Shown one piece after another: positions 22,328 through 32,408 of a stretch of DNA of 64,000 nt (positions are counted from its first letter, which is position 1; the number at the start of each line of letters is the position of its first letter). The stretch is taken from the NCBI GenBank assembly GCA_944472135.2, contig OX235262.1:82558903-82622902 (forward strand), given 5' to 3'. Source of the stretch: Trichobilharzia regenti. Its lineage: Eukaryota; Platyhelminthes; Trematoda; Strigeidida; Schistosomatidae. The notes under the pieces are model-generated. The model did no database searches, was not told the origin of the DNA, and saw only the letters and a program-made list of their open reading frames with translations. The position numbers were made by a program, and so were the translations under genes.

Positions 22328-22378
22328 TAATTTGCGAAGCTTTCATCACCTTACTGGGTGACATCTTCAGCGCATACT
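22328..22378 (-). ncRNA. Hammerhead-like fold in PLE end
   Basis: Minus strand: UGCG, CUGAAGA plus one extra U, stem II GUCACC/GGUGAU with loop CAGUAA, GAAA, AGCU, then a U at the cleavage position and CGCA pairing UGCG. Compared with 9268-9318, stem II and stem I differ in sequence but keep pairing. It lies antisense to the neighbouring endonuclease frame, so it may belong to another PLE end. Confidence 0.5.
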
Positions 22379-22919
22379 TCAATATCAAGTGGAATCCAAA
22401 TAGTCTGAACAGGAATGATGGACTATAACAGAATCTGACCTGGTTAAAACACCTCCCTCCCCCATGAAGTGACAAAATCAACACGAATGTGATAAGCAAT
22501 ATTATTACATAAACACACGCTATTTTATAATTTTACACACTGATAAAACCCAACAATTTACACTTGATTTTGTTATCTTTAGCAATTGACTTACTTGACA
22601 TCGAAAAACGACCCCAGACTGACGAACGATGATCAAGTTAGTAAACTTTATTTTGATATAATAACAGACATACTATTACCTTTGTTATTTGGTTTAGTGA
22701 TCTTCATTGCTATTCTGACTTTTAATATGTCCCTTTAACTTGACCTAAGTCTGTTTTCTCACCCCTAACTCTTTGTTATATAAATATGTTGAGATTTTGT
22801 AAATTCCGGTTTAATAATACTTTGAGAAAGCTATTAGCATTAAATAGCGAAACGTCAGCAAAAACAACAATATCGTTTTGTTTTTCATTCATTGGGAAAT
22901 ACAAAACCTTTATTATCAG

Positions 22920-24699
22920 GTACAGGATAGTAGTAAAAGGATTGCCACAGTAGTTAAGGAATACACGACACTATAAAACAGTCTCAGAGTTATACAAAAA
23001 AAAAGAAGACAAAAGGCCTTAGGATCCATAAAGCAGTTATTATTAACATTACTTAGAAGAATGCAGGAAATTAAGAGTTTAAGCATATACTGGACTAGGT
23101 GACTACGACTCATTCGGGAAGAAAACAACTTACCACATGTAACAGAATTCGTATCTTTTTATTAAGACAAAACTTAATCGCTCAGAAATAGTTTCATGGC
23201 AATAGAATCTGTTGTATGAAGTTAACTAGGTATCGTATGCACGCAAATAATCTTAGGCGCCGAATTTTCGTCAATCTTACAACTTGTGCTTACTTAGAAG
23301 TGTCGCGTAACGCATCGCTTCTTTCAGCAGGCTGTTAACCCTTTGACACAAGTAATTTCATACACTAAATCCCCTTTATAAATCAAAACGGAGAAAGAAC
23401 AAAAAGTGGTGCAGAATAACATGGATGTATCGCATCTTGTTGGTCCACATCACCTGCATACAATCTGTAATATTTAATAAAACAAGTAATATATCTTTTT
23501 TATTTTTCGTTTAGTTCACAAATTAGACTCATTTTTCAATCTTTTGAACCCTACTGACTACATTACATCGCCATGTTTTAATCCGATCTCCCATGCATCA
23601 AATTTTGATTTTTAGATCTCATGAATCCTAATCATTGTATTTTATTATCTCTGGTTATACAATTATCACCGACTTGTCACCACCGTAGTAACAAATGTAT
23701 TCATATTTCATTTACGAGAAGTTTCACTCTTATATAATATATATATGTATATATATATATATATTGTAACAATTTAAGGCAACTTACTGTCTTTATTTTC
23801 TATTTTGCTATTACGTTCTTGCAATAACTAATACTGAAAAGTTGGTTCTTGATGATGAACAAAAGTGTGCTAAAAGTGTATGATAACTTGTATTATGACA
23901 TGTAACAGGTTGTAGGCAGCTGACGAGAAACGACGAAATATAACTGGATTCATGCTATTCGTGCTACATCAATGTATATTCTTCCTATGTTCAACACAAA
24001 TTTTAAATAGCTCGGCTTAGAGACAATCAGTAAAATAATGATATATACAATAAAACATAAGAGGCACTTTCCTGTTAAACTTTAGATTAGAATAAATATT
24101 CACTTTATAAATGAAAATATTACTGCTAAATCATTCTTACTTGATAAGATATACAAATATGGGTGAAGAATAGTAGTTTGTATATATCTAACATATTACT
24201 CTATTGAATGCAATAAATAACTGTAACATTTCTGCGCCGAACGTAAAAGAAATAAAATGACTAGCGTAAAGTGCAGGCAACAAAAATGAATAAAAGTATT
24301 TTGTTTTCTATCAGGTAAACCCATAAGGATGTAAACAAAGTTAATGAAGCTCCTTCGTAACTAAACTGCTTCAAAACGAAGTTATCTAACTAACTGAACA
24401 CTAAAATAATTAGTCCCCTTGATAGATTTGAATAAGGCATTAAGAAGACAAATTTCGCGAGATGATACCGTTACTTCGTAGTTCCTTTGCAATCACTTTA
24501 CAACTAACATGGTTAACAATAACAAAAAAAAAGGCTTGAGAATTACTCAGCTATATAAAACAAAAGTACACATAATGTCCAATCATATTTAAATAGATCA
24601 AGTAGTCCATGTTAGGCAAAGGTTGAAGTCGACTATTTTTTTTGTACACATAGTTTAGGATAAATGTGATGATCAATCCAAAATGCTTCCATCACCTTC
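22920..24699. other. AT-rich DNA with TA repeat
   Basis: A TA microsatellite is at 23731-23764. No gene or element was otherwise recognised. Confidence 0.35.
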
Positions 24700-25837
24700 A
24701 ATAACCTTGAGTTAGAGTTATGTGAAATAATTGTGAAACAGTCATTAATATTGATTTTGTGACCTGACACTTATAAGTGCTTTGCAATGGATCATGATGA
24801 TGGATTTCTACTCAGATTAATTGCATTGGGATTTTCTGTATGTTTTAATAACCATTTTCGATCATGTTCTTTGCGATGACATTGGAATATTCTATTGATG
24901 CTACCTCTGTAGGTGTCACCTCAACTGCAGGTGAACTTGTGGATACAGTTTGAAGTGGAGTTCACAGAATTTCATCTTTTAATGGTAGGTAGAGTGATCG
25001 GAAATGTTTGGAATGTGAGGGAAAGAGATACAGAGTAGATTGTGCTTGTGATAGCTAAACGAAGTCTTTTAGCCGTCAACTGCATAATCTAGTCACACTT
25101 GAATGCTGTGTTAATAAAGATAGCTTTCTTTGGTAGAGAAGCTGTCTTTTCAAGATGTCGTCTATCTTTACTGTGGCAGTTGATATAGGTTTCTGGATAA
25201 CAATTAGCTAATAAAACTAAATGTATATGTCGAAGTTCATCCATCAATATGTCGGTCGTACATATAAGGCCCACGAACAAACATTTCACTAGGAAACATT
25301 TATACTGGATAGAAACAAATCTGGTGGAATGAAGATATTGTCTACTCCATGTCTGTTTACGAAGACTAGATGGCTTAATCCTCCCATTGTTCCTTCCATT
25401 GATTTTATAATCTTTTAAATGTAAATGCAGACATCTTTTCACCCAAAATTCTTTACATTTGTCATTATGTCACTTATGTATTAACAATTTTTTAATAACT
25501 TAAGTAATTTCGATAACTTATTTACTTCCCTGTATTGTTGCTAACCTTGCTCTCCACTTTCTCTTTCATTTGAGGAAATTCGATCACATTGCACATGTAA
25601 ATACAGCAGTATTTTATATTATATATATTATATAGGTAGGAACAATTGAATTTTCCTATGTCGTCGAAAAGAACGTGTTCCAAAATGATTATTAGGACAT
25701 AGAGAAAATCCCAATGCAATTAATCTGAGTAGAAATCTGTCATCGTCCATTGCAAAGCGCTTATTAATGTCAGGTCACAAAATCAATATTAATGACTGTT
25801 TCACAATTGTTTCACATAACTCTAATTCAAGGTTATT
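24700..25837 (-). mobile_element. PLE of a third subfamily, inverted copies
   Basis: Left segment 24700-24885 and right segment 25655-25837 are reverse complements (shared GGTCACAAAATCAATATTAA and GAAAATCCCAATGCAATTAA). The left side continues inward as a minus-strand PLE with linker and endonuclease start. The right side is a shorter plus-strand 3' piece. So it is a longer minus copy and a shorter plus copy facing away from each other. Confidence 0.75.
24895..25442 (-). pseudogene. PLE linker and endonuclease start
   Basis: Minus strand. The block RKQTWSRQYLHS (family KPTWTGxYLHF) lies near 25350, then DELRHIHLVLLANCYPETYI and KKAIFINTAFKCD. In another frame further on, CIHKFTCS, a stop, then GDTY matches the start of the GIY-YIG domain (family VYKFTCxCGDTYIGR). 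At least one frameshift and one stop disable it. Confidence 0.65.
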
Positions 25838-25929
25838 ATTGTCTGACCGCAAAAAGTGTAAAACGTACCATAAGAGATTAAGAATACATTTGGTGTAGTT
25901 ATTATAAACACATCAGTAATTAGTTGGAG

Positions 25930-26075
25930 GAATTCATCATGAGCTGAAATCGGTTAGAGAACCATTGGAAAACCTGGGAGTACTGGACAGCCCCTTCGTC
26001 CTAGTGTGTGAGTCATCAAAGTAGGCAATCATCGGGTTTCGAACCACGTGTCTGCTCATGATGAAATCCTGTAAA
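25930..26075 (-). mobile_element. SINE-A copy, worn (minus)
   Basis: The tail complement GGAATTCATCATGAGCTG and the hammerhead region (25985-26030; GGAC/GAAG instead of GAAA) remain. The tRNA-like head is cut off after the B box. Confidence 0.65.
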
Positions 26076-26499
26076 ATGATGTTATTTTGCCAACACATCA
26101 TGATAATGAAATCAGTAACTGATAAAATATGACGGAAAACAATAGCATATCTCTTAGCACACTCAGGCTATTTTGAAGGAAAATTTGGCTACGTGGCATA
26201 GTAGTGAGAGGAAATGGCTATTTGATGATAGGAGACTCTCTTTTTGTGAAGACTTGCGATCATCCTGGTCCTGAGGGTACAACTGTACACCAGGCGATCG
26301 GGAAAACTTTAGACAACTCATGTGAATAAATTTATTTGATCACTAGCTAAATCTTGTGGCCACATCACCAAATCAGTAGTTGAGGTACCGCTGAATCGTG
26401 GCTTGATTTTGAGCACTAGCTGATTAGTCACCTTTGGTTAATATCATGTGATGTGAAATGAAAAATGACAAAATATTTTTTAAGGTAATCATCTGAGGT

Positions 26500-26830
26500 A
26501 GACAGTGTCGTATTCAGCTACTGGAACAAAGATTCTCTTCGGATTTCCGAACATCATCCTGTATGGTTAAGTAAAGGGCAGACAAAATGCATTCATAGGG
26601 CTGTTTTGTCTCACCTTTTGGATATACAACACAAGACTGATGTTGACGAGGCTTTCGAAGTCATCCACCGCATGCCAACTAATCTTAACTTCAACTTAAG
26701 AGTTCACCCACTACACACTGCTGAGGCTGGCTGTTGAGATCCACATTGAGAAACCCAGCTTATGTATCCAAAAGAAGCTGACCTTACCTTGACCATCAAG
26801 GTTCTAATGAATCTCAGTTTGTTGTGACAA
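26500..26830 (+). pseudogene. PLE endonuclease fragment (plus)
   Basis: Plus frame SLRISEHHPVWLSKGQTK, then AVLSHLLDIQHKTDVDEAF and HPLHTAEAG matches the second half of the GIY-YIG domain and the C-terminal region. A stop follows AEAGC. The YIG strand itself is worn. The 3' flank resembles 11640-11700. Confidence 0.65.
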
Positions 26831-26995
26831 TTTCCTTAATGTTATCTGATATTCTACTTGCTATTATATTTTTATGCTTACTATAAGTTTTTCATCTTTA
26901 GTTAACTGTAATTCCATTGATCTTACTTACAAAATCGATAGTATTTAAAAACACCAATATTGTTACTGACGATTATTCTAGAATATATTGTTGGT

Positions 26996-27396
26996 ATTAG
27001 ATGACTGGAGGCAATCGACAGGAAGCCTTACACCCAGGTTTCGTGCTAGTCGACATTCATCAGTAAGGTGTATTCACAACCTCGAAGGAACTCAAGCCAC
27101 CCCTGAGATTAGAACCTGCGTCAGAGACATTACCACTCAGCTAATCGGGCTGGCGACTGGCTTCCTGTAGGACTATATTGTATGCTAGTGCCAACTAGCA
27201 CGAAATCTAGGTCCAAGGCTTCCTACGGATTGTCTCCAACCATCCACTATCAACAGTTCACGGTGCCTCCTGGTGTCAAGGCACCTAGCAAGGTGGCACT
27301 ATAGCAAACCTAACTAACAGAATTCAGTTTGAACAAAAGATAGGACCGGACACATACACATTCCACTAGTTGCTGACTAGTTTCCAATCAAAAAAT
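26996..27396 (+). mobile_element. SINE-B unit with inverted head
   Basis: 26996-27175 is minus-strand SINE-B with tRNA-like head and hammerhead. From about 27180 a plus-strand piece starts inside the hammerhead (GCTAGTGCCAACTAGCACG) and runs to the tail ending near 27396. The left edge ATTAGATGACTGGAGG matches the edges at 8096 and 14581. Flanking AATATATTGT and AATATTCTGT could be a decayed target-site duplication. Confidence 0.75.
27023..27072 (-). ncRNA. Decayed SINE-B hammerhead
   Basis: CUGAUGA and GAAA are kept, and stem I CCUUA/UAAGG pairs fully. Stem II is damaged, and the cleavage triplet reads GUG, so it should be inactive. Confidence 0.5.
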
Positions 27397-27416
27397 ATTC
27401 TGTGTATATAAACATG

Positions 27417-27488
27417 GGTCTCGTAGTGTAGCGGTTGGCACTCTGGACTCTGAATCCAGCGACCCGAGTTCGTGTCTCAGCGAGGTCT
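27417..27488 (+). tRNA. tRNA-Gln(CUG)-like gene or pseudogene
   Basis: It folds as a tRNA: acceptor GGTCTCG with CGAGGTC (seven pairs including two G-U); anticodon stem CTGGA/TCCAG around loop CTCTGAA, giving anticodon CUG for glutamine; T stem CCGAG/CTCAG with one mismatch. The TTCGTGT T-loop lacks the usual A58, which also weakens the B box, and no T-run terminator follows. It lies 16 bp upstream of a SINE-C. It could be a worn tRNA gene or an unlinked tRNA pseudogene. Confidence 0.6.
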
Positions 27489-27503
27489 CAAGCTAAACAC
27501 TTT

Positions 27504-27737
27504 GTGGGTCGGTGGCATAGCGGTTAGGACGCTCGCCGGTCATTCACATGGCCCAGGGTTCGATACCCGGCCATAGACGCACTCCTTTGCCTAGCTAAGC
27601 CAGAAATAATGGTGGTGAAGAGGAAAGTTTGGGCATGAGGCTAGCAAACGCATCCTGTAAAAGTTGAACACTGCTACAGAAACTTCAAGCTGGAGGCTTG
27701 AAGCTCTATGTTCCACTGGGAAAGTGAAGGAAAAAAG
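27504..27737 (+). mobile_element. SINE-C copy (plus)
   Basis: Head GGTCGGTGGCATAGCGGTTA, B box GGGTTCGATACCC near 27557, body with AAGAGGAAAGTTTGGGCATG, and 3' end GAAGCTCTATGTTCCACTGG shared with the RTE LINE. It is followed by a TA-rich microsatellite (27738-27769). Confidence 0.85.
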
Positions 27738-27769
27738 TATATATATAAATATAAACATATATATATAAT

Positions 27770-28211
27770 TACAGAGTCAGAAGTGGAAACTATCGAAAAG
27801 GGTATTCTTTGCTCAATTTCTTGTTTTCTCTAAGTATCTGGATGAATATCTTCGCAATAATGAAATATTTATGTACAAGAATAACTAACTTATCAAATGG
27901 AAGTACACTGAAATTAGTCTAATAGTTCTTTTGCATTGTCTTTATTACTGTTGTAATCACATGATAAATAACTAAATTGCGTTTTAATTATATCTCAATA
28001 GTTTTATTTCTTGCATTGAAAACTACGTTCTAAGAATAAAGAAAGGTAAAACAATTGACTAAGAAAACAAACGAGAGTCGCATTCGAAGATCTTAGCTTT
28101 TGATTTTTATATGCTGTATAAGGTACCTATTAGGTGAATTGTGAAGAACATTGAAAAGACGGCAGATACAGAAATGTACAGGAGAAATGTTGTGAAAATT
28201 AGAATTTTTTA
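27770..28211. other. AT-rich DNA, nothing recognised
   Basis: No recognisable feature. Confidence 0.3.
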
Positions 28212-28815
28212 TTATTGCTCCCTTGGGTTCCTAGTGGAACATAGGGCTTCAACTGCACGTCTCCATTTTCTTCTGTCTTCTGCTATACTTTTCGCCTGCA
28301 TCCATGTTAGTCCATATTCTTTCAACTCGTCCGCTCCTCCTGTAGTTGAGACGATGATCCCTAGATAAGTGAATGAAGTAACTTCTTTCAAATCCCTCCT
28401 GTTGATGGTGATTGACGTTGGATGTTGGTGCTGTTGTTGGTTGGTTATTTTCATAACCTCCGTCTTGTCTATGTTTACCTTGAGTCCTGTCTTTGCTGCT
28501 TCTTCGACCAGTTTGTCGGTTTTCGCTTGTAAGTCTTCGATTGTCTGTGGCATCAAACATAAGTCATCCGCGAAATCCAGGTCTTCTAGGTTCTTCACGT
28601 CAGTCCACGATATTCCTGTCTTCTTGTTTCCACTGTCTGACGCATAATCCAGTCCACCACAATTAGGAATATCATTGGTGATAGTAAGCACCCTTGTCTG
28701 ACTCCTGTGTTTACTCCAAACGCCTCGCTGAGTTTTCCGTTGTGGATCACTTGGCAGGTGCCGTTGTCGTACAGCTGTTGAATAAGGTAGATGAATATTT
28801 GGGGTACGCCATAGT
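28212..28815 (-). mobile_element. RTE-type LINE with reverse-transcriptase core, internally deleted
   Basis: Minus strand. The frame carries LEDLDFADDLCLMPQ, the catalytic box C of non-LTR reverse transcriptases with both aspartates. DKLVEEAAKTGLKVNIDKTE and SFTYLGIIVSTTGGADE follow. It then jumps straight to the terminal tail EYGLTWMQAKS..WRRAVEALCSTRNP, so the thumb and connecting region present at 35745-36360 is deleted in frame. The 3' end is GAAGCCCTATGTTCCACTAG plus an AAT-type repeat. The 5' side is truncated near 28815. Confidence 0.85.
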
Positions 28816-28836
28816 ACTCGAATTAGAATTAGGAAC

Positions 28837-28905
28837 ACAATATTCAGCGAAGAGACTCTTTTCAACGAATTTATTATCAAGCTGTACAATCGTATACATA
28901 TGGAT
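28837..28905. repeat. Dispersed GTTCAGCGAAG-type repeat end
   Basis: ATTCAGCGAAGAGACTCTTTTC followed by AAGCTGTACA resembles the arms of the 6-kb palindrome and the segments at 42600 and 48890. It is probably the end of a mobile element, possibly the PLE lying on the minus strand at 29340-29600. Confidence 0.55.
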
Positions 28906-29334
28906 TTTTTAAGAAATTATATCAGGTGAGGGAATTAGGTCAAAGGTGTGAATATATGAAATAATAATGCAATAAATAATGCAAATAAAATATTTGTGAT
29001 TATAACCATAGTTTACTGTCAAGTGGCAAAATAATTAATGTCATATATAGATTAATACATAAGGTGTATAGATTTTGGAAAGGGGTACATAATTACAAGA
29101 TTACTGGACGAATATAAAATGTTACATAACATGGTGTGAAATTTGATAAGATAGAATTCACTATTGTAAAAATAAAAAATATAAAAATTAATAATTTTAG
29201 GTTTAAAATGACAAGTGGGTCGAGTGGAAAAGATTCAGAGTGAGAATAACAATAAAAATAATAATCGTAGTAATAAGGGAAAAGTACATAGAATATCTAA
29301 ATAAACAAAATAAATAAATGTATATCCCTCTACG

Positions 29335-29605
29335 ATCAAGGCAGAAGTAGGGATTGTACATACTTCTTTTGTACACCTAGGTCATGAATTGCCAAGGCCT
29401 CAGCTGTCTTCAGTAGTCTGTAACGAAGAAAAGGCGGGAAGTTGTCATGGATTCCATATATGATCTTGAAATCATGGTCAGAGTTGACCGAGTGACAGTA
29501 GTCGATCAGGTGTTCCAAAATACAGCTTCGCACACACTTCCTTTCTCGCTTGTAAAACCAGGCTGGAATATGTTCTCGTATCCGTGTGGAAAGCGTCCAA
29601 TGAAT
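29335..29605 (-). pseudogene. PLE endonuclease C-terminal half
   Basis: Minus strand: TRIREHIPAWFYKRE (arginine and histidine of GIY-YIG), then CILEHLIDYCHSVNSDHDF, FLRYRLLKTAEALAI and VQKKYVQSLLLP, the standard C-terminus. The GIY-YIG first strand reads FIGRF but in another frame, so a frameshift is present. Confidence 0.7.
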
Positions 29606-29639
29606 TCACCACTACATACAGTTAACACTCAGTCATAGT

Positions 29640-30285
29640 GGAAATCATATTAATATTTAAGGCCTTTTCATTTGAAACCATATATATCATGTTATAGCCA
29701 GTTAAAATCATTATGATGCTTAAACTTCGGTATTAATAGAGTGAAATGGTTAATCAGTTTTAAAGTTATTTCACTTTGCTGATGGAATGAATTTTTCCAA
29801 ACATTCCAAATACTTTGTGATACATGTACTCTTCCTACCCAAAAACATCACACTTTGTTCTTTTTGAGATATAATCAGTTCGCAATGTGGAAGTTACACA
29901 GTTTAAGGTGAAATCTACTGCAGTTTTCGTTAAAAAGCGAAATACTTCGTCAATTAATTTGCAAATTGTAAATCCGATTCATAGGATTAACAGTTTGCCC
30001 AAATAGCAAGCCAGAATTTGGGTGGGATACCAGTAATGAGATCGGCTCAAAACGACCGTCAGTTGTTTAAAATCACTCGGATTTTGGGTTAGCAAGCACT
30101 TCTGGTTGATGTGACTCTTACCTAGATACATATATCCACCAGTAAGGTGTATATGGCATCAATTTTTGTTCAGTCATAGGTAATGAAAATAAGAAACATA
30201 ATTCGTAATTTATAATTACACTTTTGAGCTATTTAACATCTCTCTTTTCAGAAACAATTTTTGGTAATACTATATATTATTATTA
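29640..30285. other. AT-rich DNA, nothing recognised
   Basis: No recognisable feature. Confidence 0.3.
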
Positions 30286-30605
30286 TTTCCTTGAGTTTCA
30301 CGTAGTGTCCACAACTTTGTTGTGATCTTATCTGTAGTTTTGTCCTTCAGGTTTAACTTGAATTATGATCTGTCTTTAGTTGTCTTGAAGGCTTTCAGCC
30401 TCGTTTTTGAAGGTTTCTGGTACTAGATAATGGTCTGAGCCCACATATCCTTCCCTTATCGACTTTGTGTACAGCAGGCTAACAGCGTCTGCACTTCCTT
30501 GAGCACTACTGAGATGAAGTCTACCTAGTTTGTGGTGTGTCCCTCAGGCGAAATTCCTGTTGCTTTGTGTATATCCTTGTGCTTGTACATGCTGCTTCCA
30601 ATCAT
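30286..30605 (-). pseudogene. RTE LINE AP-endonuclease fragment
   Basis: Minus strand: YKHKDIHKATGISPEGHTTN, a stop, then VDFIS. The family pattern is FPHKDIHKxTWxSPDGxTxNQIDHI. In another frame SDHYLV gives the SDHxxV motif of APE-type endonucleases. Stops and frameshifts interrupt it. It is the only upstream LINE domain seen in the window and is not contiguous with a reverse transcriptase. Confidence 0.7.
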
Positions 30606-31046
30606 TTTTTGGTAATAATATGTATTAAAAGGAAGTGAAAAACTACACAACCAAATGAAACAAATACTAAAGTTATGCATCACTTTATTTACTTATCAGT
30701 GGTAGAGATACTAAATTTTTCTACTTAATAACTGTCTGACAACCAGGTGGTTGAAGATTCCATCAAATAAGTGCATAACTTGCCATAAATATTTTTATGA
30801 CTGTTAAAATGCCTTTGGATATCGTGTGTTCATCATGAAAGAAAGATAATAACGAAGTTCAATCTATAGCTTAGATACTTATTTGCTGACATATCCCTAT
30901 TTTAGTAATCAGGTTTCATTGAAAAAAATGTTCTGTATAACTGAATATCAAATTGCATCTTTCTTTGACAACATTTACGTGGCCATGTGGTCGAAACTGC
31001 CGTGATCAAAGATCTTTATTAAATTGTTCAATTATTGATAATTACA

Positions 31047-31266
31047 GGATTTCATCATGAGTTGACATTGGTTAGAGAACCATTGGAAAACATAGGAGTA
31101 CTGGACAGCTGTTTCATCCTAGTTTGGGACTCTTTGTCAGTACGCACCCACCGGGATTCAAACCCAGGACCTTCTAGTTACAAGGAGAGTTCATATACCA
31201 TTAAGCCACTGGGACCCGATCCAATGACGCATGAATTCTAACTTCTGCCAAGTCACGATATAACGC
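31047..31266 (-). mobile_element. SINE-A copy, full length (minus)
   Basis: From 3' to 5' on the minus strand: tail complement GGATTTCATCATGAGTTG, hammerhead region (31093-31150), B box complement GGGATTCAAACCC, tRNA-like head to GGGACCCGAT, leader ATGAATTCTAACTTCTGCC complement. Ribozyme stem II GUCC/GGAU, GAAA, ACAGCUGU, GUC and stem I GUACUG/CAGUAC are all kept. The CUGANGA box is replaced by ACAAAGA, so it should be inactive. Confidence 0.8.
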
Positions 31267-31664
31267 AACCGCTAGCCAATATCTTCGTCGAGTATTTGTC
31301 TTACACATAGTCACTAAGAGAGATAAACATCTGCAGGAACCCGTTACATATTGAGTGATGAATGCGACATTACTCAACTTTTCCTCAGTGGTTAGTCGTG
31401 TGTTGACAACAGAGGAGTAGTCTTTGATAGCAGTAATCATGAATGTGATGTAGGCAAATGCTTTTCACATTTGATACACGTCTTCTAAAACTACATATTT
31501 ATAAGTACGTTATTCAGGCTTAGTTGTCAGTGTGATTTTTACAGTAGATTAATTTAGTTTCTTGAGAAAAATTTGGGTCACAAATACGTAAGCTATTTAT
31601 TTCGTTTTAAGACTAATTTTTTAGCTAAGAGAGAATTGGAAACTTGATCATCCTATGCTCACTT

Positions 31665-32335
31665 TTCATTGATCAACTGGGTGGTGTTCAGCTACGCGTT
31701 CACGGAGAACACGCCTAAAATGTCCAATGTAGTAAGCTCTACACGAGTATGTGATTGAGCATATGCACACTGAGGTGGACATAAGCAGTATTTCTTCCTT
31801 GACTCATATTGTCGAATCATATTTGAGCTAGTAAGTCCTAAATATGGGTCAGATTAATAGAAAGAGCGTATAACACATGTGGATAAACGACCTTTAATTG
31901 TTTCAGCAGTATTGTCACCTTTGGGTGCCAAACTCAAAAACAGCGTATTCTTCGTCACTGTGATTTGGCTAAAGACGGTTTCTAAATTTATGTTTCTGTC
32001 AATAAACCTTCTATGGAAACCATTACCTAGGAGAGTTGTGCGAGGGTTTTCTAATTCTATATCAACCGTATCTATGGATTAGATTTACCGAATTCTGGAG
32101 CATGAAGAACAGATAAGATTTCTCTTCTTACTAAGAGGTACCCAATTATTGAAGTTAGTGTACTGCCCTGTTAATGCTGGCCTTCGGTAAATCGGCCTTT
32201 TTAACGTACCATCCTCTCTTCTATCTAGCATCTTATTTAGGAAGTGCAGCGTGTAATATCGACTCTTCTTCGATGGTGAAAAACATACCTGGGGAGAACC
32301 CTTCAATTTTCTAAAAAGCTCAGCAGCTGAACACT
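31665..32335 (-). pseudogene. PLE linker and endonuclease start (minus)
   Basis: Minus strand: LHFLNKMLDRREDGTLKRPI, RRPALTGQYTNFNNW (family KPTxTGxYLxF), RRFIDRNINLETVF. After a gap and frameshifts, TLDILGVF and, in another frame, YIGHFRRVLRERVAEH near 31690-31750. It faces a second, plus-strand copy across a TA repeat at 32364. Confidence 0.7.
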
Positions 32336-32361
32336 TTTTACCACAAATAATGAGAAAGTTG

Positions 32362-32363
<2 letters not shown>

Positions 32364-32403
<40 letters not shown>
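32364..32403. repeat. TA microsatellite
   Basis: About 20 TA units separating two inverted PLE pieces. Confidence 0.95.

Positions 32404-32408
<5 letters not shown>

Larger units (their letters stand above)
21499..22919 (+). mobile_element. PLE with long inverted terminal repeats
   Basis: Arms 21499-21652 and 22763-22919 are reverse complements at roughly 90 percent (shared TTTGTATTTCCCAATGAATG, then TAATGCTAATAGCTTT). The plus strand between them carries the endonuclease remnant and a separate GTTCTCTGAGCTGG end at 22308. The right arm holds a hairpin directly followed by GAAACGUC, a hammerhead-like 3' half. This PLE subfamily differs from the one at 12, 43 and 55 kb. The reverse transcriptase is absent. 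Confidence 0.8.

Noticed and set aside
28369..28647. Plus-strand open frame over the LINE
   Set aside because: Antisense shadow of the FADDL reverse-transcriptase frame.
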